IMG/VR virus record: IMGVR_UViG_3300045738_001343
Coordinates: 1 to 30,408 of that record
Source: a virus
Direction: 5' to 3' (one strand)
Length of the DNA stretch: 30,408 nucleotides
Shown: positions 24,726 to 30,408 of the stretch, one piece after another
Layout of the letters: the number at the start of each line of letters is the position of its first letter
How positions within the stretch are numbered: the stretch's first letter is position 1
Position numbers and translations under genes: made by a program
The notes under the pieces: model-generated
What the model was told of the DNA's origin: nothing
The model's input: only the letters and a program-made list of their open reading frames with translations
The model's database searches: none

Positions 24726-24732
24726 ATGTTAC

Positions 24733-24942
24733 TTAGTCCGTTGCTTTAACGTTCTTTGCAACTGGTCCTTGTTTTCCTTCTCCGATTTCAAAAGTTACTT
24801 TTTGACCTTCTTCTAAAGTCTTAAAGCCATCGCTTTGAATTTCGGAAAAATGTACAAAGTAATCTTTGCCATCTGATACTGAATCTGCTACGAAACCGTA
24901 ACCTTTTTTAGTATCAAACCACTTGACTGTGCCTGTATTCAT
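24733..24942 (-). CDS. cspA: Cold-shock domain protein (CspA family)
   Basis: 69 residues, the usual length. Both RNA-binding motifs are intact: KGYGFV (RNP1, residues 13-18) and DYFVHF (RNP2, 27-32), with [11 protein letters not shown] at the start. It is a single OB-fold that binds single-stranded RNA and DNA and melts RNA structure. The stop codon is only 7 bases before the tmRNA 5' end, so the two probably share one transcript from which the tmRNA is cut by RNase P. The ribosome site is AGGAA 7 bases before the ATG. Phage-encoded cold-shock proteins are known in marine phages; here it may help translation or late transcription. Confidence 0.92.
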   Translation of the reverse strand: MNTGTVKWFDTKKGYGFVADSVSDGKDYFVHFSEIQSDGFKTLEEGQKVTFEIGEGKQGPVAKNVKATD

Positions 24943-24951
24943 TCTATTTCC

Positions 24952-25119
24952 TTATTTGTTCTTGTTTAACCAATTTTCTTCATCATCATCGCCACCATTG
25001 GTAAAAGGTGACATATAATTTTCTTCAATTTCGATATCACTAATTAATTCAAGTATGATATCCCAATTCTCTGTTTCTAAAGCTTCTTCTAATTTTTCTT
25101 TAATTTCTAACAATTCCAA
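24952..25119 (-). CDS. 55-residue acidic protein (short gene with a TTG start)
   Basis: Frame of 55 codons from TTG at 25119-25117 to TAA at 24954-24952, preceded by GGGAGA 6 bases from the start; no ATG exists in frame before the preceding stop. The product is helical and acidic: LELLEIKEKLEEALETENWD, followed by IILELISDIEIEENY and a tail with GGDDDEENW. I recall similar short acidic helical proteins (ELxxIxEKLExALExENW) in marine T4-like phages. It fills the gap between the IMPDH-like gene and cspA (10 bases from cspA), and its tail approaches a protein-protein interaction motif, but function is unknown. Confidence 0.7.
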   Translation of the reverse strand: MELLEIKEKLEEALETENWDIILELISDIEIEENYMSPFTNGGDDDEENWLNKNK

Positions 25120-25140
25120 ACTAAGTCTCCCATTTACTTA

Positions 25141-26337
25141 TTAACTATTAAGTAAATGAGGTTTTCCTTCAATATTTCCTGCTCCAGTAACCTCTATTAA
25201 TTCTACCTTAGAATGAAACTCAGAAATATTGTTAGCACCAACATAAGAGAAAGAACTACGAAGTCCCTCTTGTATATCTTGGATAATTCTTTTGACCTTT
25301 CCTTTATATGGAATAACTTTGTGGTTTCCTTCAACATTTTTATTATCACCCCTATCATGTTTTGAATCTAACGAGGCAGACCCTCTATACTTTTTATATA
25401 ATTGTTCATTTGGCCACTCACCTATTTTTTCAATCGTGCCTGGAGTTTCCTTTGTACCAGATAAAAGGGAGCCCAACATAATCGTATCAGCCCCACAAGC
25501 AAGTCCTTTACACACATCACCAACAGTACGCACCCCACCATCAGCAATAATAGGACAACCATAGGTATCAGCAACGGCCACGCAATCAATAAGAGCAGTA
25601 ACTTGAGGGATTCCCACACCTGTTCTAATGCGCGTTTCACATAACGATCCGTTTCCAATTCCGACTCTAATCGCATCCGCTCCTTTTTCGCATAAGTATT
25701 CACACGATTCTGCTGTTGCAACTGAGCCAGCAATAACTTCGACTGATGATAATCTGGTCTTGATTTTTTCAATTGCTTCTCCTACTAATTTATGGTGACC
25801 GTGTGCTACATCTATAACTATAACGTTACATCCATTGCTCACTAATTCTTCTGCTCTCTCTAAATAATCACTCTTAACTCCTACTGCTGCACATAATGGT
25901 CTTTTACTCCACCTCTTATTCGAGTCCAATCTTTCTTTAGTCATATCAAGATAATCTTGTATATCTGAACCATCATCATCATCTATATAACCTACATATC
26001 CATTTATCTTAACATATTGGTCATATGCTTCAGCTAATGTTTGTGGTGAATCTTTATCTATTTTAAAATAACTTTCAAACTCTTTATGTAAATTTTTCAT
26101 CATACGAGATTGTTCTTCAATAGTATTAAATCTATGTATAACTCCAACACCGCCCCATTCCATCATTTCATATGCCATCCCATATTCAGTTATAGTATCC
26201 ATAGGTGATGAAACAATTGGAATATTTAATTTTGTCTTTTTAGTGAAATTAGTTTCTAAAACAATTTCAGAACGGGAACCTAATTCCGAATATTTTGGAA
26301 TGATATTTACATCATCATAAGTTAACGCTTTTTTCAT
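25141..26337 (-). CDS. IMP dehydrogenase / GMP reductase family enzyme without CBS domains
   Basis: 398 residues. The (beta/alpha)8 barrel signatures are present: LTYDDVNIIPKYSELGSR, the loop GIGNGSLCETRIRTGVGIPQ with catalytic Cys233, IIADGGVRTVGD and MLGSLLSGTKETPG, then EGLRSSFSYVGA. IMPDH oxidises IMP to XMP (to GMP); GMP reductase converts GMP to IMP. The ADGGVR motif favours IMPDH, RTGVGIPQ resembles GMP reductase, and the IMPDH Arg-Tyr flap dyad is not evident (KHDRGDNKN). Between 85 and 147 a 60-residue acidic insert replaces the 120-residue Bateman module, so allosteric control by purine nucleotides is probably lost. The ATG overlaps the preceding stop (ATGA). Purine supply for phage replication is the likely role. 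Confidence 0.85.
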   Translation of the reverse strand: MKKALTYDDVNIIPKYSELGSRSEIVLETNFTKKTKLNIPIVSSPMDTITEYGMAYEMMEWGGVGVIHRFNTIEEQSRMMKNLHKEFESYFKIDKDSPQTLAEAYDQYVKINGYVGYIDDDDGSDIQDYLDMTKERLDSNKRWSKRPLCAAVGVKSDYLERAEELVSNGCNVIVIDVAHGHHKLVGEAIEKIKTRLSSVEVIAGSVATAESCEYLCEKGADAIRVGIGNGSLCETRIRTGVGIPQVTALIDCVAVADTYGCPIIADGGVRTVGDVCKGLACGADTIMLGSLLSGTKETPGTIEKIGEWPNEQLYKKYRGSASLDSKHDRGDNKNVEGNHKVIPYKGKVKRIIQDIQEGLRSSFSYVGANNISEFHSKVELIEVTGAGNIEGKPHLLNS

Positions 26338-26612
26338 TTATTTATTTTATCCAGTTCTTCTGTAACTTCTTGTAAAAGAAAAGGACATACACCACATTTT
26401 GAATCATATTCCCAACATTCCCAATATGTTCGCGGAATGTCAATACAATCATCATCAAAATCCTCACATATATGATCTGGTACTGATTTGTAATCTATAG
26501 ATGTTCTTGTCTTACCTTTTACCCAACCATAACTTGACATAAATCCTTTCATAACCGATAAATTATTAGTATCTATTTTCAAGTTATCGGGCCACCAATA
26601 TAGATTTCCCAT
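26334..26612 (-). CDS. Small Cys-rich protein, hypothetical
   Basis: 92 residues with Cys at 49, 56, 66, 73 and 76 (HICEDFDDDC; WECWEYDSKCGVCPF), which could bind a metal, plus an aromatic-rich N-terminus (MGNLYWWPDN). It overlaps the end of the deformylase gene by 34 bases and the start of the IMPDH-like gene by 4 (ATGA), so it is made as part of this operon. No family recognised. The CGVC pair near the C-terminus is reminiscent of a zinc or iron-sulfur site. Confidence 0.65.
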   Translation of the reverse strand: MGNLYWWPDNLKIDTNNLSVMKGFMSSYGWVKGKTRTSIDYKSVPDHICEDFDDDCIDIPRTYWECWEYDSKCGVCPFLLQEVTEELDKINK

Positions 26613-27235
26613 TTACCACTATCTATAAGTGGTTTAGCTTTTTTGTATTTCAAATCTTTTGTTTCTTTACCATCGGTAATCATAACAATTTCATTTCTTC
26701 CCCACTTCTGTGATACTCTACGTGGTTTTAGTTTATGTTCTCTATCCATTATTGTAACTCCATTTAAATGATCTATTTCGTGTTGGACACAAATAGATTC
26801 TATTAATCTTAATTCATTATCTTTTTTTATATTTTGTTCTTGTTCCCAACTACCTTTACCTTCAGTTGAATTTTCTACTCCACTAAAATACCAATCTGAT
26901 TCTTCTTGTTCAGTATGTATAACTATATTCTTAAATCTTTTAGTATCAACTCCCTTACCTTTATATGATAAGCAACCTTCATAATATATTATCTCATCCC
27001 ATTGTTCTTTAATAACAGGATTAATTAGAATAATGGGCTCCCTAACATTAACCACAGCAACAGCGGCGTCAATACCCACTTGGTTAGCTGCAAGTCCAAT
27101 TCCATCTTTCCTTTCAGTAAGGATAGTGAATAATTCTTCTGCAATTTTAAGTCCTTCATCTACTGAAACCTTTCTCAGTTTTTTATTGATAACTGGGTTA
27201 TCTTCTGTTAAACAATTTATTACTTTTCTTTTCAT
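26579..27235 (-). CDS. def: Peptide deformylase with long C-terminal extension
   Basis: 218 residues against about 150-170 in typical phage and bacterial enzymes. All three metal motifs are present: GIGLAANQVG (45-54), EGCLS (86-90, metal Cys88) and QHEIDH (151-156, His152, Glu153, His156). The enzyme removes the formyl group from nascent N-terminal Met. Residues 108-142 are an insert (SDWYFSGVENSTEGKGS) and residues 172-218 an extra domain (KWGRNEIVMITDGKETKD, ending in YIGGPIT). Phage PDFs in cyanophages are thought to keep host photosystem proteins working; a phage of a non-photosynthetic host would use it for rapid translation of its own proteins. Coupled to the 26-codon gene by TAATG. 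Confidence 0.92.
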   Translation of the reverse strand: MKRKVINCLTEDNPVINKKLRKVSVDEGLKIAEELFTILTERKDGIGLAANQVGIDAAVAVVNVREPIILINPVIKEQWDEIIYYEGCLSYKGKGVDTKRFKNIVIHTEQEESDWYFSGVENSTEGKGSWEQEQNIKKDNELRLIESICVQHEIDHLNGVTIMDREHKLKPRRVSQKWGRNEIVMITDGKETKDLKYKKAKPLIDSGKWEIYIGGPIT

Positions 27236-27315
27236 TAAAACTTTGGTTTATTATTTATATCTGATAATTTAACTGCTATGTAAATTAGCAAACATACAAC
27301 GGCAAATTCAAACAT
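27235..27315 (-). CDS. 26-residue membrane peptide
   Basis: ATG at 27315-27313, stop TAA at 27237-27235 overlapping the deformylase ATG (TAATG). The product has one predicted helix (FEFAVVCLLIYIAV) followed by KLSDINNKPKF. Its ATG overlaps the last codons of the upstream gene (8 bases). The two flush overlaps suggest a real coding gene instead of chance. Function unknown; topology predicts the basic end in the cytoplasm. Confidence 0.55.
   Translation of the reverse strand: MFEFAVVCLLIYIAVKLSDINNKPKF
27251..27258 (-). promoter_or_regulatory. TATAAATA late-promoter-like box before deformylase
   Basis: The minus strand reads GATATAAATAATAAACC, 16 bases before the deformylase ATG and inside the 26-codon gene. 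It could be an internal late promoter for the def-IMPDH-csp-tmRNA segment; chance occurrence is possible. Confidence 0.28.
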
Positions 27316-27529
27316 TTTTTACTGCCCTATACTTAGATTTTTTTGATTTATCTTTAACAACTATTTTTCCTTTAAGTTTACCTTTTGTTCCAAGGTGATT
27401 TTCAATAAACCAATCAGGAATTTCACCATCCGTAGCTTCCATATATCCACGAAGAGCTCTACGAATATTACTCAACTTTCTCCATTTAGATGCACTTTTA
27501 TTTTTCTTATGATGTTTACTTCTTGGCAT
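27308..27529 (-). CDS. Small basic protein, hypothetical
   Basis: 73 residues, very rich in Lys/Arg at both ends (MPRSKHHKKNKSASKWRKLS; KLKGKIVVKDKSKKSKYRAV), with a central helical part (RRALRGYMEATDGEIPDWFI). It probably binds nucleic acid. It starts one base into the preceding gene's stop and ends inside the 26-codon gene. No family recognised. Confidence 0.6.
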   Translation of the reverse strand: MPRSKHHKKNKSASKWRKLSNIRRALRGYMEATDGEIPDWFIENHLGTKGKLKGKIVVKDKSKKSKYRAVKNV

Positions 27530-27726
27530 TATACATCTACTCCTACTTCTTTGAATAACATTCCGTTTGTCATAATCCCGGCTACTTCAGAACCTTTTAG
27601 TTTTAGAACTTTGTTTCTGTACGACAAAGCATTTTCATCATCTTTTGCCCAAAACCTACTACCATCTTTTAACATATAATGTTTAAGATTTTGTTCCTCG
27701 TGAAATGATGTTTTCTTTTTAGCCAT
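27529..27726 (-). CDS. Small hypothetical protein
   Basis: 65 residues: basic start (MAKKKTSFHEEQNLKHYML), then KDGSRFWAKDDENALSYRNK, then a hydrophobic beta-type end (GSEVAGIMTNGMLFKEVGV). No membrane helix. Tightly packed between neighbours, 3 bases from the upstream gene and one base overlap downstream. Family not recognised. Confidence 0.6.
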   Translation of the reverse strand: MAKKKTSFHEEQNLKHYMLKDGSRFWAKDDENALSYRNKVLKLKGSEVAGIMTNGMLFKEVGVDV

Positions 27727-27729
27727 TTG

Positions 27730-27912
27730 TTACTCCCAAATTCTTGCTAATCTACGAATGAAACCAAGTGTGGCTCCAAACCCAAATGCTATTGCAGCTA
27801 CTTGTAAATTTTCCATATATAATGCTGTAGCAGATATCATATATGTTGTGAATCTTGCTACACCATATAATGAAAAATCACCACTTGTTTCTATAAATTC
27901 TTTTCTTGACAT
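27730..27912 (-). CDS. Small membrane protein, hypothetical
   Basis: 60 residues with two hydrophobic stretches, about 19-33 (VARFTTYMISATALYM) and 35-52 (LQVAAIAFGFGATLGFI), then a basic C-terminus RRLARIWE. This hairpin topology leaves both ends in the cytoplasm. It could be a holin or a membrane-interaction factor, but sequence alone does not decide. 3 bases from each neighbour. Confidence 0.6.
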   Translation of the reverse strand: MSRKEFIETSGDFSLYGVARFTTYMISATALYMENLQVAAIAFGFGATLGFIRRLARIWE

Positions 27913-27915
27913 TTT

Positions 27916-28350
27916 CTATCCTTTATTAATTTTATGATTTAAAAAATCTTTTTGTTTCTGTACAGCTTTTTTAAGAGCTGCCTTTTTCTTTTTATGTCGA
28001 TCAACAAGTACTTGTTCTTGTGTCCGACGTTTAATTTTTCTTTTCTTTGGTGGTTTCACCTTAGTAGGTGGTAAAGTACCTTTTAATTTAGGTTGTTCTT
28101 TACCTAAATGATACACAGTACCATCCTTATCTACAAACTCTTTTCTCCAATGCCATCCTGCTGGACGACCTGTGGGTTTGTACCCCTTTGGTTCTTCTAA
28201 TGGTATTGCCCTAACTGTACATCGTGAACATTTTACACTCGTTGCTTCATCACCAACTTGTTCATATCGTCCACATACCATACAAGACATATATCTTACA
28301 TTGCCTTCAGTATAACTATTATACTCTATTTTTTTATTTTTACGGGCCAT
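27916..28350 (-). CDS. Zinc-ribbon basic protein, hypothetical
   Basis: 144 residues. The N-terminus has a CxxC/CxxC zinc ribbon (Cys23, Cys26, Cys41, Cys44; YMSCMVCGRYEQ and VKCSRCTVR). It continues with GYKPTGRPAGWHWRKEFVDK and ends in a long Lys/Arg-rich helix. Zinc ribbons of this type bind nucleic acids or ribosomes; phages use such small proteins to redirect host RNA polymerase, but no direct evidence exists here. Start 14 bases after the upstream gene's stop, no strong ribosome site. Confidence 0.65.
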   Translation of the reverse strand: MARKNKKIEYNSYTEGNVRYMSCMVCGRYEQVGDEATSVKCSRCTVRAIPLEEPKGYKPTGRPAGWHWRKEFVDKDGTVYHLGKEQPKLKGTLPPTKVKPPKKRKIKRRTQEQVLVDRHKKKKAALKKAVQKQKDFLNHKINKG

Positions 28351-28364
28351 TTATTTTCTCTTTT

Positions 28365-28931
28365 CTATTTTATTCCCAAAATTCTTTTTTCAAATTGTTT
28401 AAACATCCCATTCAAAGCTTTTCTCTGTTTTATACTTAAACTACCTCTACTATAAACTTGTTTTTCAATAGATTCCAAGAAGTATAGTTTCTCATTTGTA
28501 TAACCCTTTGTATAATTACATTCATCTAATCTCCGTTTAATCATATTCAACTTACTAATTGTATTATCTGTATAATCTAATTTCTGTTTCCGTAACTTCG
28601 GATCTCTTTCTTCATTTAAATGTTTTGTGTATGACTTAACAATCTTGGTAATAGCTAATTCCATTTTGGGTGTTATTTTTCTACCATGAACTAATGCAGA
28701 ACTCATATCAATAATAAATTCACGATAAGTGTTCCCTGTAGATAGATAATTTAAATCATTAATAATAACTTTAAGTTGTTTTATTCTCTTACCATACATA
28801 GACTTATTTTCTGCAATCTTTTCATAATGTTTACCAACACCAGCTTTTTTAGCAGTTTTTTTAACTGCTACTGGTTTTTTAGCTACTTTTATAACGGAAA
28901 ACCAATTGGTTTTACTGTCGTTAACTCTCAT
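28365..28931 (-). CDS. Basic helical protein, hypothetical
   Basis: 188 residues from the ATG at 28931, which overlaps the stop of the upstream gene (TAATG); an earlier in-frame ATG at 28946 would add five residues but lies inside the upstream gene with a worse site. It has a Lys/Ala-rich N-terminus (AKKPVAVKKTAKKAGVGK), resembling histone-like tails, then a helical body (YEKIAENKSMYGKRIKQLKV; ITKIVKSYTKHLNEERDPKL). DNA or RNA binding is inferred from composition only. No family recognised. Confidence 0.62.
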   Translation of the reverse strand: MRVNDSKTNWFSVIKVAKKPVAVKKTAKKAGVGKHYEKIAENKSMYGKRIKQLKVIINDLNYLSTGNTYREFIIDMSSALVHGRKITPKMELAITKIVKSYTKHLNEERDPKLRKQKLDYTDNTISKLNMIKRRLDECNYTKGYTNEKLYFLESIEKQVYSRGSLSIKQRKALNGMFKQFEKRILGIK

Positions 28932-29248
28932 TACAAATATAACCATCCACCGAATCTATCGGCGTTTTTAAAAGTTTCTTTATCATATATAGAACCTCTA
29001 ATACAATTACCTTTTGTATGAGGTCCTCTCCAACCCGCAGGTTTGTAAATATTACCAGTATTTCGTTCTACAAAACAATGTATGCGATCAAAATCATACT
29101 TATCATCATAAACTATTCTATCAAATCTACGACCTTTAACCATTCTAATAGAATACTTTTCAGGTGATACATCTCTTGAATTAGATTCTTCTGTAAATCT
29201 ATCTTCCAAGTAATTCATAAACTCTATGAGTGTTTTATTATAACTCAT
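28931..29248 (-). CDS. Conserved marine-phage hypothetical protein
   Basis: 105 residues. The part FDRIHCFVERNTGNIYKPAG, then WRGPHTKGN and a terminal ADRFGGWLYL, matches a pattern I recall from short cyanophage and marine T4-like phage proteins (HCFVDxxTGxVYKPASW). No membrane segment, no obvious catalytic residues. Start is 6 bases after the upstream short gene; the ATG overlaps nothing. Function unknown. Confidence 0.72.
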   Translation of the reverse strand: MSYNKTLIEFMNYLEDRFTEESNSRDVSPEKYSIRMVKGRRFDRIVYDDKYDFDRIHCFVERNTGNIYKPAGWRGPHTKGNCIRGSIYDKETFKNADRFGGWLYL

Positions 29249-29254
29249 ATTAAT

Positions 29255-29350
29255 CTAATATAATCCTAAACTACTCAAATATGATTTGCCAGCTCTTAAA
29301 TAAAAATAAGAACTCGTTAAACCTACTAACACTTTTATCATTAAAATCAT
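29255..29350 (-). CDS. 31-residue peptide, first gene after the tandem promoters
   Basis: ATG at 29350-29348, stop TAG at 29257-29255, and GAGAG 8 bases before the ATG. The product begins with a hydrophobic run (MILMIKVLVGLTSSYFYL) and ends RAGKSYLSSLGLY. Its position directly after two promoters and 6 bases before the next gene suggests it is translated. It might act as a leader peptide or a small membrane protein. Confidence 0.5.
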   Translation of the reverse strand: MILMIKVLVGLTSSYFYLRAGKSYLSSLGLY

Positions 29351-29374
29351 TTATATTCTCTCATTATCTACTAT

Positions 29375-29404
29375 AATATAAGCATAAAAAGCTATACGAG
29401 TCAA
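29375..29404 (-). promoter_or_regulatory. sigma70-type promoter P1
   Basis: On the minus strand TTGACT (29404-29399), an 18-base spacer and TATATT (29380-29375), followed by the start of the small-gene operon about 25 bases on. The upstream flank AATAAAGC and the spacer pattern TATAG...TTTATG are shared with P2, so both are copies of one promoter. Confidence 0.75.
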
Positions 29405-29487
29405 GCTTTATTTTATTTATTTTCACTAATAAATATTCTTATATTTGTCATACAAATTTGTGAATAAATGAATTTTGTCCATAACCT

Positions 29488-29517
29488 AATATACACATAA
29501 AATACTATATGTGTCAA
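29488..29517 (-). promoter_or_regulatory. sigma70-type promoter P2
   Basis: Perfect TTGACA (29517-29512), an 18-base spacer and TATATT (29493-29488) on the minus strand. It lies 113 bases upstream of P1. Between them, at about 29440-29456, is a small inverted repeat (ATTTGTCATACAAAT) that could be an operator. As host-type promoters, both are probably used early in infection. Confidence 0.8.
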
Positions 29518-29538
29518 GCTTTATTTTTACTAATTAAA

Positions 29539-29566
29539 ATTGGGAGCCGGTTACCCAGCCCCCAAT
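29539..29566 (-). terminator. Terminator-like hairpin after the TonB receptor gene
   Basis: ATTGGG (29539-29544) pairs with CCCAAT (29561-29566), extended by GC/GC inside one mismatch. On the minus strand it is followed by TTTAATT, a weak T run. It lies 12 bases after the receptor gene's stop and just before P2, separating the two transcription units. Confidence 0.6.
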
Positions 29567-29577
29567 CATATTACTTT

Positions 29578-30408
29578 TTAGAAATTTACAGACAATCCTA
29601 AGTTAAAGTATCTTGGTGTTCCAAGAAATACTTCTGCGTTATGAGCTGCGTGAACTTTACTTCCGTAGCTATTGTATTGACTGTGATCTACTGCATCTTG
29701 AACATAAACTGCATCAAGTGCATTAAATACATGACCTGTTAATGTCATATCATATCCACCAATTTTTGGTAGTTGATATGAGGCGTGTAAATCAAGTCTA
29801 TTGTATGCGGGTGCCATCCATACTTGTTCTCTATCAGCATCTGCATCTGAACCATCATACTCGCGTGCCCCTGGACTCCAATCTGCATAATTCTTATCAT
29901 ACATCCTGTAAGTACCTGACATTCTAAGACCAGTAATTGGTGCAAGTGTTGCACCTAAGACATAAGCTGTCTGAGGTTGGTCACCTACCATTAATCCATC
30001 AAGTGCATATGTGTAAGGTGTAGTTTTCTGTCCTATTACCTGACCAGCTTCATTGAACTCATCTTCTTGATAATTACCATCGGCATCACCATCAAACTTC
30101 CAAGTGCCAAAACTTATAGCTGCATTTAAACTAAGCATATCACTTATTTTAGTATTAGCTTCAATTTCAAGACCCTGATGGTTTTGATTTATTCCACTTA
30201 GGAATATAACATCAGTATCACCACTTGAACCTTGTCCACTTGTTACAGATTTAGTAAGGTTTCTATCTTTCCAATCTGTATTATAAACATTTGCTTTAAC
30301 AGCAAAGTTTTCAGATTGAAAATTAATACCAGCTTCTGTACTAATGAATTTCTCATTAGCAGGATCTGAAGCAACTGTACCATCAAAGTAAATCACATTA
30401 TCCATAAT
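29578..30408 (-). CDS. TonB-dependent outer-membrane receptor, C-terminal part (5' end beyond window)
   Basis: The frame is open at the right edge; 277 residues are visible, ending in the typical beta-barrel end GTPRYFNLGLSVNF. Alternating strands are clear (AGINFQSENFAVKANVYNTD; NHQGLEIEANTKISDMLSLN; YVLGATLAPITGLRMSGTYR; RLDLHASYQL; MTLTGHVFNALDAVYVQDA), as in the last strands of TonB receptors, which are usually 650-900 residues. Such receptors import iron complexes, vitamins or glycans across the outer membrane. The plug domain, if present, is outside the window. It is transcribed apart from the phage operon, by a terminator and two promoters, so it could be host flank or a phage-borne receptor. 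Confidence 0.82.
   Translation of the reverse strand: MMDNVIYFDGTVASDPANEKFISTEAGINFQSENFAVKANVYNTDWKDRNLTKSVTSGQGSSGDTDVIFLSGINQNHQGLEIEANTKISDMLSLNAAISFGTWKFDGDADGNYQEDEFNEAGQVIGQKTTPYTYALDGLMVGDQPQTAYVLGATLAPITGLRMSGTYRMYDKNYADWSPGAREYDGSDADADREQVWMAPAYNRLDLHASYQLPKIGGYDMTLTGHVFNALDAVYVQDAVDHSQYNSYGSKVHAAHNAEVFLGTPRYFNLGLSVNF

Noticed and set aside
25422-25772. 116-codon frame in another minus frame inside the IMPDH-like gene
   Set aside because: It overlaps a well supported enzyme, has low-complexity hydrophobic composition and no ribosome site.
1-30408. Integrated prophage
   Set aside because: No integrase, repressor or attachment repeat is visible, and T4-like phages are virulent; a joint with host DNA at either edge is kept open in the findings.

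Overview
This window is AT-rich and tightly packed, and almost every gene lies on the minus strand, so it is best read from high to low coordinate. The core is a tail and late-gene segment of a T4-like (Straboviridae/cyanomyovirus-type) marine contractile-tailed phage. The diagnostic genes are a gp25-like baseplate wedge protein, a gp6/J-like wedge protein, a gp5/VgrG-like spike, a very large baseplate/tail protein with lectin-like domains, a DNRLRE-type structural protein, a gp55-like late sigma factor, a D12-class DNA adenine methylase and a virion-borne set of paralogous tip/adhesin proteins.

Layout by region. (1) 1-2923: a large secreted protein cut by the window edge. It has a TTG start, a signal peptide, a dockerin-like repeat, a cohesin-like beta domain and a type IX secretion (Por) C-terminal sorting domain. 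It has its own sigma70-like promoter at 2991-3019. (2) 3038-7047: six small to medium structural genes, including two pairs of paralogues and a PKD (Ig-like) domain spread over two adjacent reading frames. (3) 7124-20450: the baseplate operon. (4) 20637-20861: the only plus-strand gene, a 74-residue two-helix membrane protein with two TATAAATA late-promoter-like boxes in front and a strong terminator behind. (5) 21055-24232: sigma factor, a membrane-anchored small protein, an HD hydrolase, Dam and a membrane-anchored 3D-domain (double-psi barrel) protein. (6) 24304-27315: a translation and nucleotide cassette with a complete tmRNA, a cold-shock protein, an IMP dehydrogenase/GMP reductase, a Cys-rich protein and peptide deformylase. 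It also holds two small genes of 55 and 26 codons. (7) 27308-29350: small basic, zinc-ribbon and membrane proteins of unknown role, apparently one operon driven by two near-identical sigma70 promoters (29375-29404 and 29488-29517). (8) 29578-30408: the C-terminal part of a TonB-dependent outer-membrane receptor, cut by the window edge.

Host. The T9SS sorting domain and the TonB receptor point to a Gram-negative host of the Bacteroidota/FCB group (candidate Marinimicrobia/SAR406 would fit the sorting-domain style). This is inference. T4-type phages are normally virulent, so I read the window as part of a large lytic phage genome that carries host-like surface genes. Phage DNA joined to host chromosome cannot be excluded from 30 kb.

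How the genes work together. The sigma factor probably directs late transcription of the structural genes from TATAAATA boxes. Dam, the HD protein and IMPDH/GMPR act on DNA modification and nucleotide metabolism. PDF, tmRNA and the cold-shock protein support or recycle translation in the infected cell. The baseplate, giant lectin-domain protein, PKD protein and paralogous tip proteins build the host-binding end of the virion. No stretch longer than about 300 bases lacks a gene or RNA. The longest non-coding stretches are 29351-29577 (two promoters, one terminator), 20862-21054 (terminator plus two hairpins) and 20451-20636 (late-promoter-like boxes). I saw no tRNA genes, CRISPR array, transposase or integrase.
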